Shown: positions 52,342-60,790, counted from the stretch's first letter. The stretch: DNA of 64,000 nucleotides from Arthrobacter sp. V1I7 (GCF_030817015.1 NZ_JAUSYS010000001.1:248001-312000), one strand, 5' to 3'. The notes: generated by a model not told the origin, from the letters alone. Program-made: numbers and translations.

Positions 52342-53593
52342 CGTTCTCACCGCCCAGGCTGTCAAGGTACCCCTGGGAGAGGCCGGGCACATCCAGTCCG
52401 CAGCCCCGCAGCTGTCCCAGATCGATCTTCAGGTAGCCCGCAGTCGAGCCGGTGTCGGCGTGCCCGAGCGCCTCCGAGATCGCCGGTAGCGGCACCTTTT
52501 TCTCCAGCAGAGCCGAGGCAAGCGAGTGCCGCAGCGCGTGCGGACCGTGCTTCTTCCCCTGCGGGATCACAACCCCTGCCGCCTTCAATCGTGTATAGAC
52601 GACGGCGTGGATCGAGATCGGCTGCATCGGTTCGCATGGTCCGTGCAACTTGAGGAACACGTAGTCGGAGTCCGAGTACGGCCTGGCATTGCGCAGGTAG
52701 TCAATGACGGCTTCGCCAAAGTCGTTGAGTAGGGGCAGTGCCAGGACCCGGCCGGTCTTCTGCTGGACGATCTCGATGGCGTCATGCTCCCACCTGAGGT
52801 TCGAGAACCGTAGTCCGGCGATATCGGAGGCCCGCAGCCCGAGCCTTGCCGCCAGCAGGATGAGCGCCAGATCCCGCTTTCCTCGAGGGTTGCCCCGGTC
52901 GATGGCGGCGACCAGCTGCTCCACTTCCTTGCGGGAGTAGGCCGAGGGGATCCTGGCCTTCTTCGTGTAGCGGATCCTGGGAACCAGCGGGCTCAGGTCC
53001 CGCGGGACCATGCCCTCCCCGTGCAGATAGCCCAGCACACTGTGCAGGACGCACACCGCGTTGTAGATCGTCGGCAGCTCATAGACCGCCAAGCTCTCGA
53101 CGAACCCGTGAACATGAACCGGATCCAGCCCGGAGATGTCCTTTAGGTCAGCGTGATCCAAGAACGCCGCGAACCTCTCCAGGTAGGTGCTCGAGTTACG
53201 GATGTGCGCCGACGACATGCCCTTCGCCGCCATGCTGGCCACATACGCCTGGAACGGGGTGGCGGCCGCGCCGGTGAACACGAACTCCCGCCCGGGCCTG
53301 CGCAGCGTCAGCACGCCCGTACGTTTGAAGTCGCTCAGCAAGTAGATCGCCTTCATCCACCGATAGGAGGTCGCCTCGCTCAGCGGGTGCGAGCGGATGT
53401 GGAGCACGTCCTCTAAGAACTCCATGCCGTGCTCGACGCTGAAGGCACCCGCCGGCATCGCGCCCGAGTGCCCGCACAGCTTGTCCCACACGATGCGGTA
53501 CTGCTCGATGACGGACGGCTTATAGTTCCGCCGCTCCATCTCAGCGATGATCGCCCCCACGAGATCGGCCACCGTGACAATCTGGTTCTCCAT
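52328..53593 (-). CDS. ritA: Tyrosine recombinase, first of the trio
   Basis: 421 aa. Catalytic motifs are Arg in RLGLRASDIAGLRFSNL, HALRH in GPHALRHSLASALLEK, EALGHADTGSTAGY and the Tyr in GYLKIDL. It is the promoter-proximal gene of the trio. A long imperfect hairpin lies just upstream of its start. Confidence 0.92.
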   Translation of the reverse strand: MENQIVTVADLVGAIIAEMERRNYKPSVIEQYRIVWDKLCGHSGAMPAGAFSVEHGMEFLEDVLHIRSHPLSEATSYRWMKAIYLLSDFKRTGVLTLRRPGREFVFTGAAATPFQAYVASMAAKGMSSAHIRNSSTYLERFAAFLDHADLKDISGLDPVHVHGFVESLAVYELPTIYNAVCVLHSVLGYLHGEGMVPRDLSPLVPRIRYTKKARIPSAYSRKEVEQLVAAIDRGNPRGKRDLALILLAARLGLRASDIAGLRFSNLRWEHDAIEIVQQKTGRVLALPLLNDFGEAVIDYLRNARPYSDSDYVFLKLHGPCEPMQPISIHAVVYTRLKAAGVVIPQGKKHGPHALRHSLASALLEKKVPLPAISEALGHADTGSTAGYLKIDLGQLRGCGLDVPGLSQGYLDSLGGENDEGR

Positions 53594-53601
53594 TGCAGCC
53601 C

Positions 53602-53647
53602 TCCAACCTTGAGTTGTGGCGCTTATGCGCCACCCTTCAAGGTTGGA
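53602..53647. promoter_or_regulatory. Hairpin/dyad just upstream of ritA
   Basis: Two 21-nt arms around a TTAT loop: the outer 11 bases (TCCAACCTTGA) and the inner GTGGCGC pair almost completely, with mismatches between them. It starts 9 bp upstream of the ritA start, so it could be an operator, an internal recombinase site or a transcription attenuator. The rest of 53594-53980 shows no gene. Confidence 0.6.
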
Positions 53648-53980
53648 TCGTTATGCAAAGCCTTCACCACCAGGACCACCGCCCCAGGACCACCGATCAC
53701 CTCGCCGCAGGCATACCTGGCTTGTCGGTGAGTCTCGGGGGCGTTTGTCGCCGACTTTCAGGACCATCCCAATTTCGGAAAGATTGATGTTTTCAACTGC
53801 ACACCGATGTCAGCAAGTTCGAACGTTACAGTTGTCGCACCCTCACCGGGCATTTCATCGTGCGGGGCAAACGTACATGGCAGTGGCCCGAACTCATGCG
53901 GATGCGCTTGCTCGAAGTCGGTTGCACGGTGAACGACCGGCTTACGGACAGCTTCGTCTCGCTTCAGGTATCGTGCTTGC

Positions 53981-54370
53981 ATGGCACAAATCGTCGTTTA
54001 CGGGCATCGAGGGACACTTGGCCGTCGGCGCGCGGCACTGAAGAACGCCATTCACGGCGCAATCATGGCCGCCCTTGAGTACCCGGCAGACAAATGCTTC
54101 CAACGCTTTATCGCGCTTGACGATGACGACTTCGTCCATCCCGAGGATCGCGGTGCCGACTACACGATTATCGAAATCTCCATGTTCGAGGGCCGATCCG
54201 ATGACGCGAAGCGGGCGCTGATCGCCGAGCTATTCCATCGTGTTGAGGTAGAGGCCGGAGTTGCACCCCACAGTCTTGAGATCACCATCACTGAGACCCC
54301 CAAGGTGAACTGGGGCATCAGAGGATCTAATGCCGCTGACCTCACTCTTGGCTACAAGGTCGAAGTCTGA
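53981..54370 (+). CDS. Tautomerase-family protein carried inside the RIT element
   Basis: 129 aa. It resembles the tautomerase_2 branch of the 4-oxalocrotonate tautomerase superfamily: MAQIVVYGHRGTLGRRRAAL, ALEYPADKCFQRFIALDDDD, YTIIEISMFEGRSDDAKRAL and ITETPKVNWGIRG. The catalytic Pro1 of the superfamily is absent; after Met the chain begins with Ala, so activity may differ. It points outward from the recombinases and lies between ritA and the right repeat, so it is a passenger gene. Confidence 0.82.
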   Translation: MAQIVVYGHRGTLGRRRAALKNAIHGAIMAALEYPADKCFQRFIALDDDDFVHPEDRGADYTIIEISMFEGRSDDAKRALIAELFHRVEVEAGVAPHSLEITITETPKVNWGIRGSNAADLTLGYKVEV

Positions 54371-54554
54371 CCGGAGCATTGCGTCCCGGTCAAGGATCCC
54401 CTATTGTGCGTCCCGCTCGAAGGTGCCTGGGTTGAACAGCGATCTTGCTGACACCTTGTGATGTTGGCTCTCGCCGGCATTCGACCCTAGAAGGGCTGCA
54501 CTGGCGCTCCTGAAGTCGGCGACAAATGCTACTGAAACTCACCAACACAGCCAA

Positions 54555-54646
54555 GGGCGTTATGCCAAGAACCCTTTCGGCGACTGCCGTCAACACGCCA
54601 GCACGAACGAAGACTTCGGCATAACGTCCCGCTGCGCATAACCGGC
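54555..54646. repeat. RIT element terminal inverted repeat, right copy
   Basis: Inverted copy of 50227-50318 with four mismatches in 92 bp. Unlike the left end, a further 22 bp separates it from the target sequence. Confidence 0.9.
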
Positions 54647-54647
54647 G

Positions 54648-54667
54648 TTATGCGCAGCTGCGCATAA
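54648..54667. repeat. 20-bp perfect palindrome at the right RIT junction
   Basis: TTATGCGCAGCTGCGCATAA is a perfect palindrome. A diverged version, TTATGCCCAGCTGGACGTTA, forms the outer edge of the left repeat (50232-50251). It may be a recombinase core-binding site with a CAGCTG centre. Confidence 0.75.
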
Positions 54668-54668
54668 T

Positions 54669-54947
54669 GCCGGAAAGCTCAACTTCTACGTAGCTCTCGT
54701 CGATGATGTGCTCCGGCGCGGCCACCACAACGAAACCATTGGCATCCTCATCTGTGGCACCAAGAACGACCGGAGCGTCCGGTACAGCCTGGGACGCTCC
54801 ACCTCACCCATGGCCGTCTCCGCCTACACCTACGACAAACTCCCCCCAGCCGAACAGCAAGCACTCCCCAACGAAGGACACATCGTCGCAGCACTGGAAT
54901 GGGCCGAACCCGACGCGAATGACGATGCCACCTCAGGGAAGGCCTAA
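54669..54947 (+). pseudogene. DUF1016/YhcG nuclease, right (C-terminal) part
   Basis: The frame AGKLNFYVALVDDVLRRGHH and NETIGILICGTKNDRSVRYS, then VSAYTYDKLPPAEQQALPNE, is the C-terminus of a YhcG-type nuclease, ending at TAA 54945-54947. It continues exactly from the left part when the RIT element is removed. Confidence 0.88.
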
Positions 54948-55060
54948 CGCTCGAAAAGTCTTACCAAGACTGCATCTCGTCCCGCCGCAGGGGAATACCG
55001 AAGCCATGGTGTAGGTTGCATTTCGGTCCGGTAAGAACATCAGAGAAGAGAATCACCGCA

Positions 55061-55363
55061 GTGGCAACCGATTACGACGAAGTTCGTTCCGACGTCAAGG
55101 AATCACAGGATCGATCCCTCGAGGCTCTGCAATCCGCGAGTGCACCGGATGCAAGAAGCGTCGTCCGCGACCTAGACGAGGCCGACGCACTGGATGACGC
55201 GATGACCCCCGGCGGAGAGTTCGTCGCCGAGGAACTGATCGTTCAGGTGATTCCCCAGGCAGGGGACGAGTTCACCTGCTACGCCTGCTTCCTGGTACGG
55301 CACCGTTCCCAACTCGAACGCGAAAAGGACGGCCACTCGTACTGCATCGAGTGTGAAGGCTAG
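55061..55363 (+). CDS. DUF4193 zinc-ribbon protein
   Basis: 100 aa from GTG 55061 (MATDYDEVRSDVKESQDRSL). The acidic N-terminal half is followed by FTCYACFLVRHRSQLERE and YCIECEG, giving two CxxC pairs for a zinc ribbon. This is the conserved DUF4193 family of actinobacteria, of unknown function. It is intact and looks like core-genome sequence. Confidence 0.9.
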   Translation: MATDYDEVRSDVKESQDRSLEALQSASAPDARSVVRDLDEADALDDAMTPGGEFVAEELIVQVIPQAGDEFTCYACFLVRHRSQLEREKDGHSYCIECEG

Positions 55364-55449
55364 CGCGCAGCTCATCCCGGGGCCGGAATAGACGGCCTTC
55401 CTTAGAGCAACACGGCCGGCACGTCAGGCACTCGGACCGGGGGAGTGGA

Positions 55450-56163
55450 TCAGTGGGCGTAAGGGGAAACGTGCCTTTCATCATTGAATGGTTCGAACCA
55501 GTGCTCCAGTGCCATGGGTGCTAGGCGGAGCTGCTGGTTTAGAACTTCATCGTGTTGGAAACCGTCAAGACTCCGGTCGTAGAGCACGTCGCTGTCGGTG
55601 TCTTCGAGGATCCGGTCGGTGAGTATGCCCCGCCAGTGCGGGTCAAAGTCCAGGTCGTAGGTGTCTGCGGTGATTTCGATCTGGTCCAGGAGGCACCGGA
55701 CGGCGAGCTCCTGGGCCACGCAGCTGGGCGAGGTCCAGCCGGCCACCAGTTTAATGACCATGTCAGCGGCCACCACCAGGAATCGCTGGGCAAAGAGCCC
55801 GTTGTATTGCTCCGCGTACTGCGGCGGCAGGGCAGAGAGGATCCAGGTTTCGTCGATGTCTTCGCGCGTGATCGACTCCTTATCATGCAGCGTGTGGATG
55901 TCCTGAAACAGCTGATCGATGAGAAGGACGGAGGCATGCCAGATGGTCCCGGCCAGAAGGCGGCCACGGGTCAGACTCCGCTGGCGGTCCTCTCCCGAAA
56001 CGCCAGCCATCCATTCCATCGTTTCGGAATCCAAGCCGGCCAGGTCTTCGACGGACAGATCCTTGGGATCGGGAACGTAGCCGAGGTCTTCCAGGCTCAG
56101 GCCCTGCAGGCGATCGGCGTCGGCGTCCAGCTTGGCAATAATCAGCTCTCGTTCCTTGTCCAT
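55450..56163 (-). CDS. Hypothetical protein, unrecognised
   Basis: 237 aa, acidic, no membrane segment or signal peptide. Segments include LSVEDLAGLDSETMEWMAGV, ALPPQYAEQYNGLFAQRFLV and FDPHWRGILTDRILEDTDSD. It is mostly helical by composition. It lies between a core gene and a decayed conjugative region and has no evident partner. I do not recognise the family. Confidence 0.65.
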   Translation of the reverse strand: MDKERELIIAKLDADADRLQGLSLEDLGYVPDPKDLSVEDLAGLDSETMEWMAGVSGEDRQRSLTRGRLLAGTIWHASVLLIDQLFQDIHTLHDKESITREDIDETWILSALPPQYAEQYNGLFAQRFLVVAADMVIKLVAGWTSPSCVAQELAVRCLLDQIEITADTYDLDFDPHWRGILTDRILEDTDSDVLYDRSLDGFQHDEVLNQQLRLAPMALEHWFEPFNDERHVSPYAH

Positions 56164-56829
56164 GGAGCAGATGCTATCCCGACCGCCGATGCAATACTCG
56201 CCCCCTTGTGGATCAGGTGCAGCGTCCGGTGTAGGCCCGGCGTATTCGCACCAGATTGGTTCGTCCCAGATTGGTTCGTCGGGGTTCTTCTTTGAGTCAT
56301 ATCCTCTGTCGCTGCCGGATCCGTGCGGGGACTGTCACGCCCCAATTAACGCAGCAGTCCGCTGCGCCATAGGCTGCCCCGCTTGGACTGTCTGAGGCTA
56401 GGGGAGTTGCCTCTCGACCGAGTTTGTCCCAAAGTGTGTGGGACAAAGCCTGTGCCGGTGCTAGCGGCTCTCAGACGGGCCTGTTGGAGGCAGGGGTGCC
56501 GAGTCGGCGTCGAGACAACGGTCTGGCGGAGTGGTCTCAAAAGCGGCCCAATGCAGAGGGAGCTGGGGAGTCAGGTCGTACTTCTCCTTGAGGACGTCAT
56601 CGATCGACGTTTGACCTGCCAAGAGGTGAGGAGCGCCCGGCCTGTTCTCGACTCGTCCCCTTGGCATGTCTTGACGATACGAGCACCTCGTGGGGCGGGC
56701 CGAACAAGACACGCAGAACCAGGCATTGAGGCTGTCATAACGGCCGCTATCGGTGGGGCCAGAACCTGCTCAAGCTTTCCTTCTGACCGCATCCTTGAGC
56801 GCCAGGCCATCCCGCGGGCGCAGTCCTGA
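56164..56829. other. Non-coding or decayed stretch
   Basis: No certain gene in about 665 bp. It holds a perfect 15-bp tandem duplication (CCAGATTGGTTCGTC at 56251-56265 and 56266-56280). A minus-strand frame at 56461-56712 (HLLAGQTSIDDVLKEKYDLT) looks protein-like but was not identified. Confidence 0.35.
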
Positions 56830-57429
56830 CCGTGGCAGTTGTGGAAGCCGCCGAAAAATACGTCACCACCCAGCCCGGCGGCCGGCTCGCCACCCCGCTG
56901 CTGCGCATCCTGGACGAAGCCGCGAACGTGTGCCGGTGGAAGGCACTGCCTGACCAGTACAGCCATTACGGCTCCCGCGGCATCATCCTCATGACCATCC
57001 TGCAGTCATGGTCCCAGGGCGTGGAGGTCTGGTCCCCTGGAAGGCATGCGGAAACTCTGGTCCGGCGTCGAACGTGAAAATCTATGGCGGCGGCGTCTCC
57101 GAGGTCGGCTACCTCGATGAGCTCTTCCGCCTCATGGTCAGTACAGCTACATCAACGTCTCCCGCAGCCACAGCAGAACCGGGTCCTCGTCCTCGCGGCA
57201 GGAGAGCAAGGACGAGATCCTGTCCGTGGCTGATCTGACGGCGCTGCCCCGGTTCCGGGCCATCCTGGGCGCCTCCGGCGCCCCTGCGACGATGATCGAG
57301 ACGACTCCGTGGATGAACGGCCCCCACGCCCGGACGGTCAAGGACTCCCTCACCACCAAGGGAAAAGCCGATCGTGAGCCGGTGGACGTTCCGGCGCACA
57401 CCCCTTGGACGGACGGGGAAATCTCTTGA
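56830..57429 (+). pseudogene. TraG/VirD4-type conjugation coupling protein, 3' remnant
   Basis: The frame ILDEAANVCRWKALPDQYSH followed by YGSRGIILMTILQSWSQGVE is the Walker B/TraM-recognition part of a type IV coupling ATPase. ASNVKIYGGGVSEVGYLDEL continues in a second frame. DEILSVADLTALPRFRAILG and the end (APATMIETTPWM) lie in a third. At least two indels and loss of the N-terminal half make it non-functional. Confidence 0.8.
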
Positions 57430-57504
57430 GCGGAGAGTTTCGGGGACGCGTTCGGCGACGAAGAGGTTCAGTCCACAAGCGGCTGTCACGGTCATGCCGG
57501 GCCT

Positions 57505-57855
57505 GATCCCGAGCTGGTGTACTCCAGTGCCGTTGAGTTCTTCGCCGAACTCCTGGCCCGGTCCTACGGCCCGGGAAGTCAATGAAGGCGCAGCGTTCGC
57601 CTGGTGCCCCGAATGGTACAAACACCCCGAAGCCCTCATCCGCATGGAAAGCATCTGGCGGGCTTGGAACATCTCCGGCTTGAGCCGGCCCTGGGGATCA
57701 GCACCTGGTGGCTGAACCACGCAGACCCCCATATGCGCATCCTCATGGACAAAGAAGGCCCCTTCAATAAATGCGCCTACGACGGGCACAAGCCACCCGC
57801 ACCGGAGAAGGCGGCCCTGTCGCACGTCGTACCGGCGGCAGGGATCTTCGACTGA
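57505..57855 (+). pseudogene. DUF4913 protein, frameshifted
   Basis: ELVYSSAVEFFAELLARSYG, then in other frames EGAAFAWCPEWYKHPEALIR and RLEPALGISTWWLNHADPHM, ending PAAGIFD at 57855. DUF4913 genes usually follow TraG-type genes in actinobacterial conjugative elements, as here. Two frame changes are needed. Confidence 0.75.
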
Positions 57856-58197
57856 CAGTCGCCCTTGGCCGCCAGCGCGATATCTGATCTATCTTCCAGC
57901 CCGAGGGTTGGTAATACGGGTACGTGAGACGGTAGGTGTTTGGCTTGTTAGGGCGCACGAGCGTCTCGTAGCGCTGTCCCTCAGGTGTCTACGGCCTGGG
58001 CTGTTGGAAATACTGTTGTGAGAGAGGCTGGGGCACGGGCGGTTATCGATTAGGCATGGGCCTGAACGGGCGTTCAGGGCGTTCAGCCGTAGCGGGAGCC
58101 TGACGTCCGTTCCGGCGGGCCTGGTCGTGCTCGTGGATGAGTCCGAACGGAACGTCTGCTGAAAGAGTCACGGAGAAATGGCCAAAATCGTGACGAG
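57856..58197. other. Intergenic, no gene seen
   Basis: About 340 bp between the conjugative relic and a small minus-strand frame. No recognisable protein, tRNA or strong hairpin. Confidence 0.35.
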
Positions 58198-58317
58198 TCA
58201 GGAGAACTCCGCGGGTCCGGTCGGCGTGTGCATGCTGCGGGCTGCCCCGTGTGCGGCATCCAGCTTTTCGTCCACCTCGGCCTGGTACTCGACGTGGAAG
58301 TCGGCGACAACGTGCAT
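58198..58317 (-). CDS. Short unrecognised frame after the aldehyde dehydrogenase remnant
   Basis: 39 aa from ATG 58317 with GAGAAG-type ribosome site upstream: MHVVADFHVEYQAEVDEKLD then AAHGAARSMHTPTGPAEFS. A true start seems likely, but the frame may be truncated at its 3' end. Not identified. Confidence 0.35.
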   Translation of the reverse strand: MHVVADFHVEYQAEVDEKLDAAHGAARSMHTPTGPAEFS

Positions 58318-58444
58318 CACGGTTTCTCTTCTCTCGAGGTAGTTCGAACGTGAGTCGTTGGAGCTGCCCGGACAAGGCCTGACAGCTTTTCCCTGTCGCC
58401 GGGCAGGCCGCAGCGCCCGGTGCGGCGGTCCCGAAATGTTTCGG

Positions 58445-58590
58445 TCAGTCGGCATAGGGGGCGGCGATGCCGATGTACTGGGTGGGGTGTATTCGGCGAT
58501 GCCTTCGGATCCGCCCTCGCGGCCCAGGCCGGAGTGCTTGACGCCGCCGAAGGGCGCGACGGCGTTGAAGATTGGGTAGACCGCAAGCAA
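58445..58590 (-). pseudogene. Aldehyde (succinate-semialdehyde-type) dehydrogenase, C-terminal remnant
   Basis: VAPFGGVKHSGLGREGGSEG is the conserved C-terminal motif of GabD-type dehydrogenases. After EYT a C-run indel shifts frame to QYIGIAAPYAD and the stop at 58445. The catalytic Cys region is missing. The adjoining 58591-58817 holds no recognised gene. Confidence 0.78.
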
Positions 58591-58817
58591 CCTTCGCCAT
58601 CGTTCTCGCCCCTAGCGCCGGCAGGCAGCCTGATCTTTCGTTTCCGGGCCAGCACTGCCACCAGCGCTGCTGACCAAGTAACTAGGGTGTGCCATGCCGC
58701 GTGCCAGCTCCAGGCAAGCGCCGCATAAGGGTTTGGACCGCTGCGATTCTGCGGCTTGGCGACCGGTCCTGCATTACCCGCCACGTAGCAATCAGCGAAG
58801 TCCCTGCAAAGATTAGG

Positions 58818-60134
58818 CTACACCCGGCCCAGCGCGTCGATGTCCTCGAGGAACTGTTCGTGGACCTCGTCGCTCACGGTGGTCCGGGTGTCCCCGATCG
58901 CGTCGAGGTAGTCCTGGGTGGCCGGGCCCTTCCGGACCGCCGCGCGGACGGAGACGTCACCGCCGGAAGCCATCCCGCCGTCGTCGTACACCGCCTTTTC
59001 CAGCGCCCGCTGGGAGGCGCTCCGGGCCGCGTACTCGATGTCCGCGGGGGAGAAGCCCTCGGTGCGGTCCACCAGCAGCTCCACGTCCACATCGTCCACG
59101 ACCGGCGCGGGGATGAAGCGCTGCCACATGGCCTCGCGGGCCTGGCGGTCCGGCAGGCCGATCGGGATGACATAGTCGAAGCGGCCGTGGCGCAGGAACG
59201 CGGTGTCCAGGGCCCGGATGAAGTTGGTGGCGCAGACCAGCAGGCGGCCGGGCTGTTCACGGAACGCCGGGATGATCTTGAGCAGTTCGTTGGTGACGCC
59301 CTGCAGCGGCGACGGCGGTTCGCCCGAACGCTGGGAGGCGATCTCCTCCACCTCGTCGATGAACACGACGGCGTGCTCCAGCTCGGCGATCTCCAGGAAC
59401 GTCTCGCGGAGCGCACCGGCCAGCCCCTTGGGATCGGAGGCCAGCCGCGAGGGGAAGACCTCCACGAACGGCCACTCCAGGCGGGAGGCGATCGCCTTCG
59501 CAAAGGTCGTTTTCCCGGTGCCGGGCGGACCGAAGAGGACGACGGCGCGCGGCGGCACCACGCCGTATTCGTCGGCGAGATCGGCCTCGGCCAGCGGCAG
59601 GACCAGGCGCCGTTCCAGAAGTTCCTTCTCCCTGCGCATGCCTGCCACGTTTTCCCACAGGTCCCGGGCCAGGATGCGGCCGCCCAGCTGCCCCAGCGCG
59701 TCGAGCTCCTGCCGCTGGACCGGGATCTTGCGTTCGAAGTAGCGCAGGTTCTTCTTGAGGACGAAGCCCCGGCCCAGGAAGGCCTCCACCCGGGTTTCGG
59801 CTTCGGGCATCAGCGCCGAGAGCTTGTCCAGCCCGTGCGGGGCCATCCGGTTTTCGACGGCGGCGAGCAGCGAGGTGCCGATCCCGCGGCCGCGGTATTC
59901 CGGCAGGGTGGCCAGGAAAACAATCCAGCCCTGGTCGTGCGCGGCGCGTCCGACGGCGGCGCCCACGACCTGGTCGCCCTGGACCGCGACGACAGCGTGG
60001 TCCTTTTCGCAGGAGGCGAGCACCTCGGAGAGGGCGTAGACCGGCTCGACGTTCGTGGCCTTGAGGGATTCCCAGAGGTGCAGGATCCCGTCAAGGTCGG
60101 CCGAATGGAAATCCCTGATCCGCCAGGTGGTCAT
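58818..60134 (-). CDS. GNAT acetyltransferase-AAA+ ATPase fusion protein
   Basis: 438 aa. Residues 1-135 form a GNAT domain with the acetyl-CoA loop in ATLPEYRGRGIGTSLLAAVE. Residues from about 165 form a AAA domain: Walker A GPPGTGKTT, Walker B AVVFIDEVEEI, and FLRHGRFDYVIPIGLPDR with the sensor and Arg finger region, then an alpha-helical lid. The substrate of either domain is unknown; the fusion suggests ATP-driven remodelling coupled to acetylation. Confidence 0.9.
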   Translation of the reverse strand: MTTWRIRDFHSADLDGILHLWESLKATNVEPVYALSEVLASCEKDHAVVAVQGDQVVGAAVGRAAHDQGWIVFLATLPEYRGRGIGTSLLAAVENRMAPHGLDKLSALMPEAETRVEAFLGRGFVLKKNLRYFERKIPVQRQELDALGQLGGRILARDLWENVAGMRREKELLERRLVLPLAEADLADEYGVVPPRAVVLFGPPGTGKTTFAKAIASRLEWPFVEVFPSRLASDPKGLAGALRETFLEIAELEHAVVFIDEVEEIASQRSGEPPSPLQGVTNELLKIIPAFREQPGRLLVCATNFIRALDTAFLRHGRFDYVIPIGLPDRQAREAMWQRFIPAPVVDDVDVELLVDRTEGFSPADIEYAARSASQRALEKAVYDDGGMASGGDVSVRAAVRKGPATQDYLDAIGDTRTTVSDEVHEQFLEDIDALGRV

Positions 60135-60543
60135 AAAAAGTGTCTCTTTTCTCGCTGGCTGGCGTCGTGCCCATTGGACACCGAAATCTAGCCCGGGGGT
60201 ACTTTCTGAAGCAGGAAGCCGTAACCGTAAGTGTTGGCGGATTAGTAGTAAAGCGTCAGGCCCAATGTGCGTAAATTCGAGCGGGTGGACAATTCAAAAA
60301 GAGCCTGACACAGCCGTCTTGACTCGCTCTTGGGGCCTGACGATGGTTCGGAGGTTATCTGCTTGAGGTCTCTCTGTCCCGGATTACCGTCGTCACCCTT
60401 CGCGTTTTGCGCTTGACCGGAAAGCGGGAAGGGCCGGTTTATAGCGGGATTACGATTACGACTTAATCCGTCGTCTGCCGCCCGCCCCGCGGAGGGAGTA
60501 GCAACCCGGCGACGGAAATCTCGAGAGGCTCGATTACCGAGGA
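60135..60543. other. Intergenic, no gene seen
   Basis: About 410 bp upstream of the GNAT-AAA gene, probably with its promoter. No protein-like frame was recognised. Confidence 0.35.
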
Positions 60544-60699
60544 TCAGGCATCCATGAGCACGGGCTCACCGACCGAATCCCCGGATCCCTTGCGGCCCTG
60601 GTACAGGAACCGGTCGTATGCGGGAACTGTCAGGAAGGCCGGGAACCCAGGGTCAAGGGTAACCTCCTCGAAGATGTCGTGGGCGTCGGCGACGAGCAT
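60544..60699 (-). pseudogene. Malate synthase A, C-terminal remnant
   Basis: 51 codons, DAHDIFEEVTLDPGFPAFLT then VPAYDRFLYQ, match the last helix region of AceB-type malate synthases. A 15-codon tail follows to the stop. The catalytic barrel is absent. The remnant ends near 60699, 92 bp from the stop codon of the GAF regulator gene. Confidence 0.65.
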
Positions 60700-60790
60700 C
60701 GTTCACTCTTGTTGTGAGTGGGGGCGATGGCCGTTGTCCTCAGCCTAGGGACGGGAGGGTTGCGCCTAGGTTGCGGCCTTGTGAGTCATC

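Larger units (their letters stand above)
50232..54673 (-). mobile_element. RIT (recombinase-in-trio) element inserted in a DUF1016 gene
   Basis: A 4.4-kb element. It has three overlapping tyrosine recombinase genes in one direction, 92-bp terminal inverted repeats and a passenger tautomerase gene. Removing 50232-54673 (one copy of GCCGG retained) rejoins EYAG to KLNFY and restores the DUF1016 frame, so both boundaries are defined to within the 5-bp GCCGG repeat. RIT elements are a described class of tyrosine-recombinase element. Confidence 0.9.
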
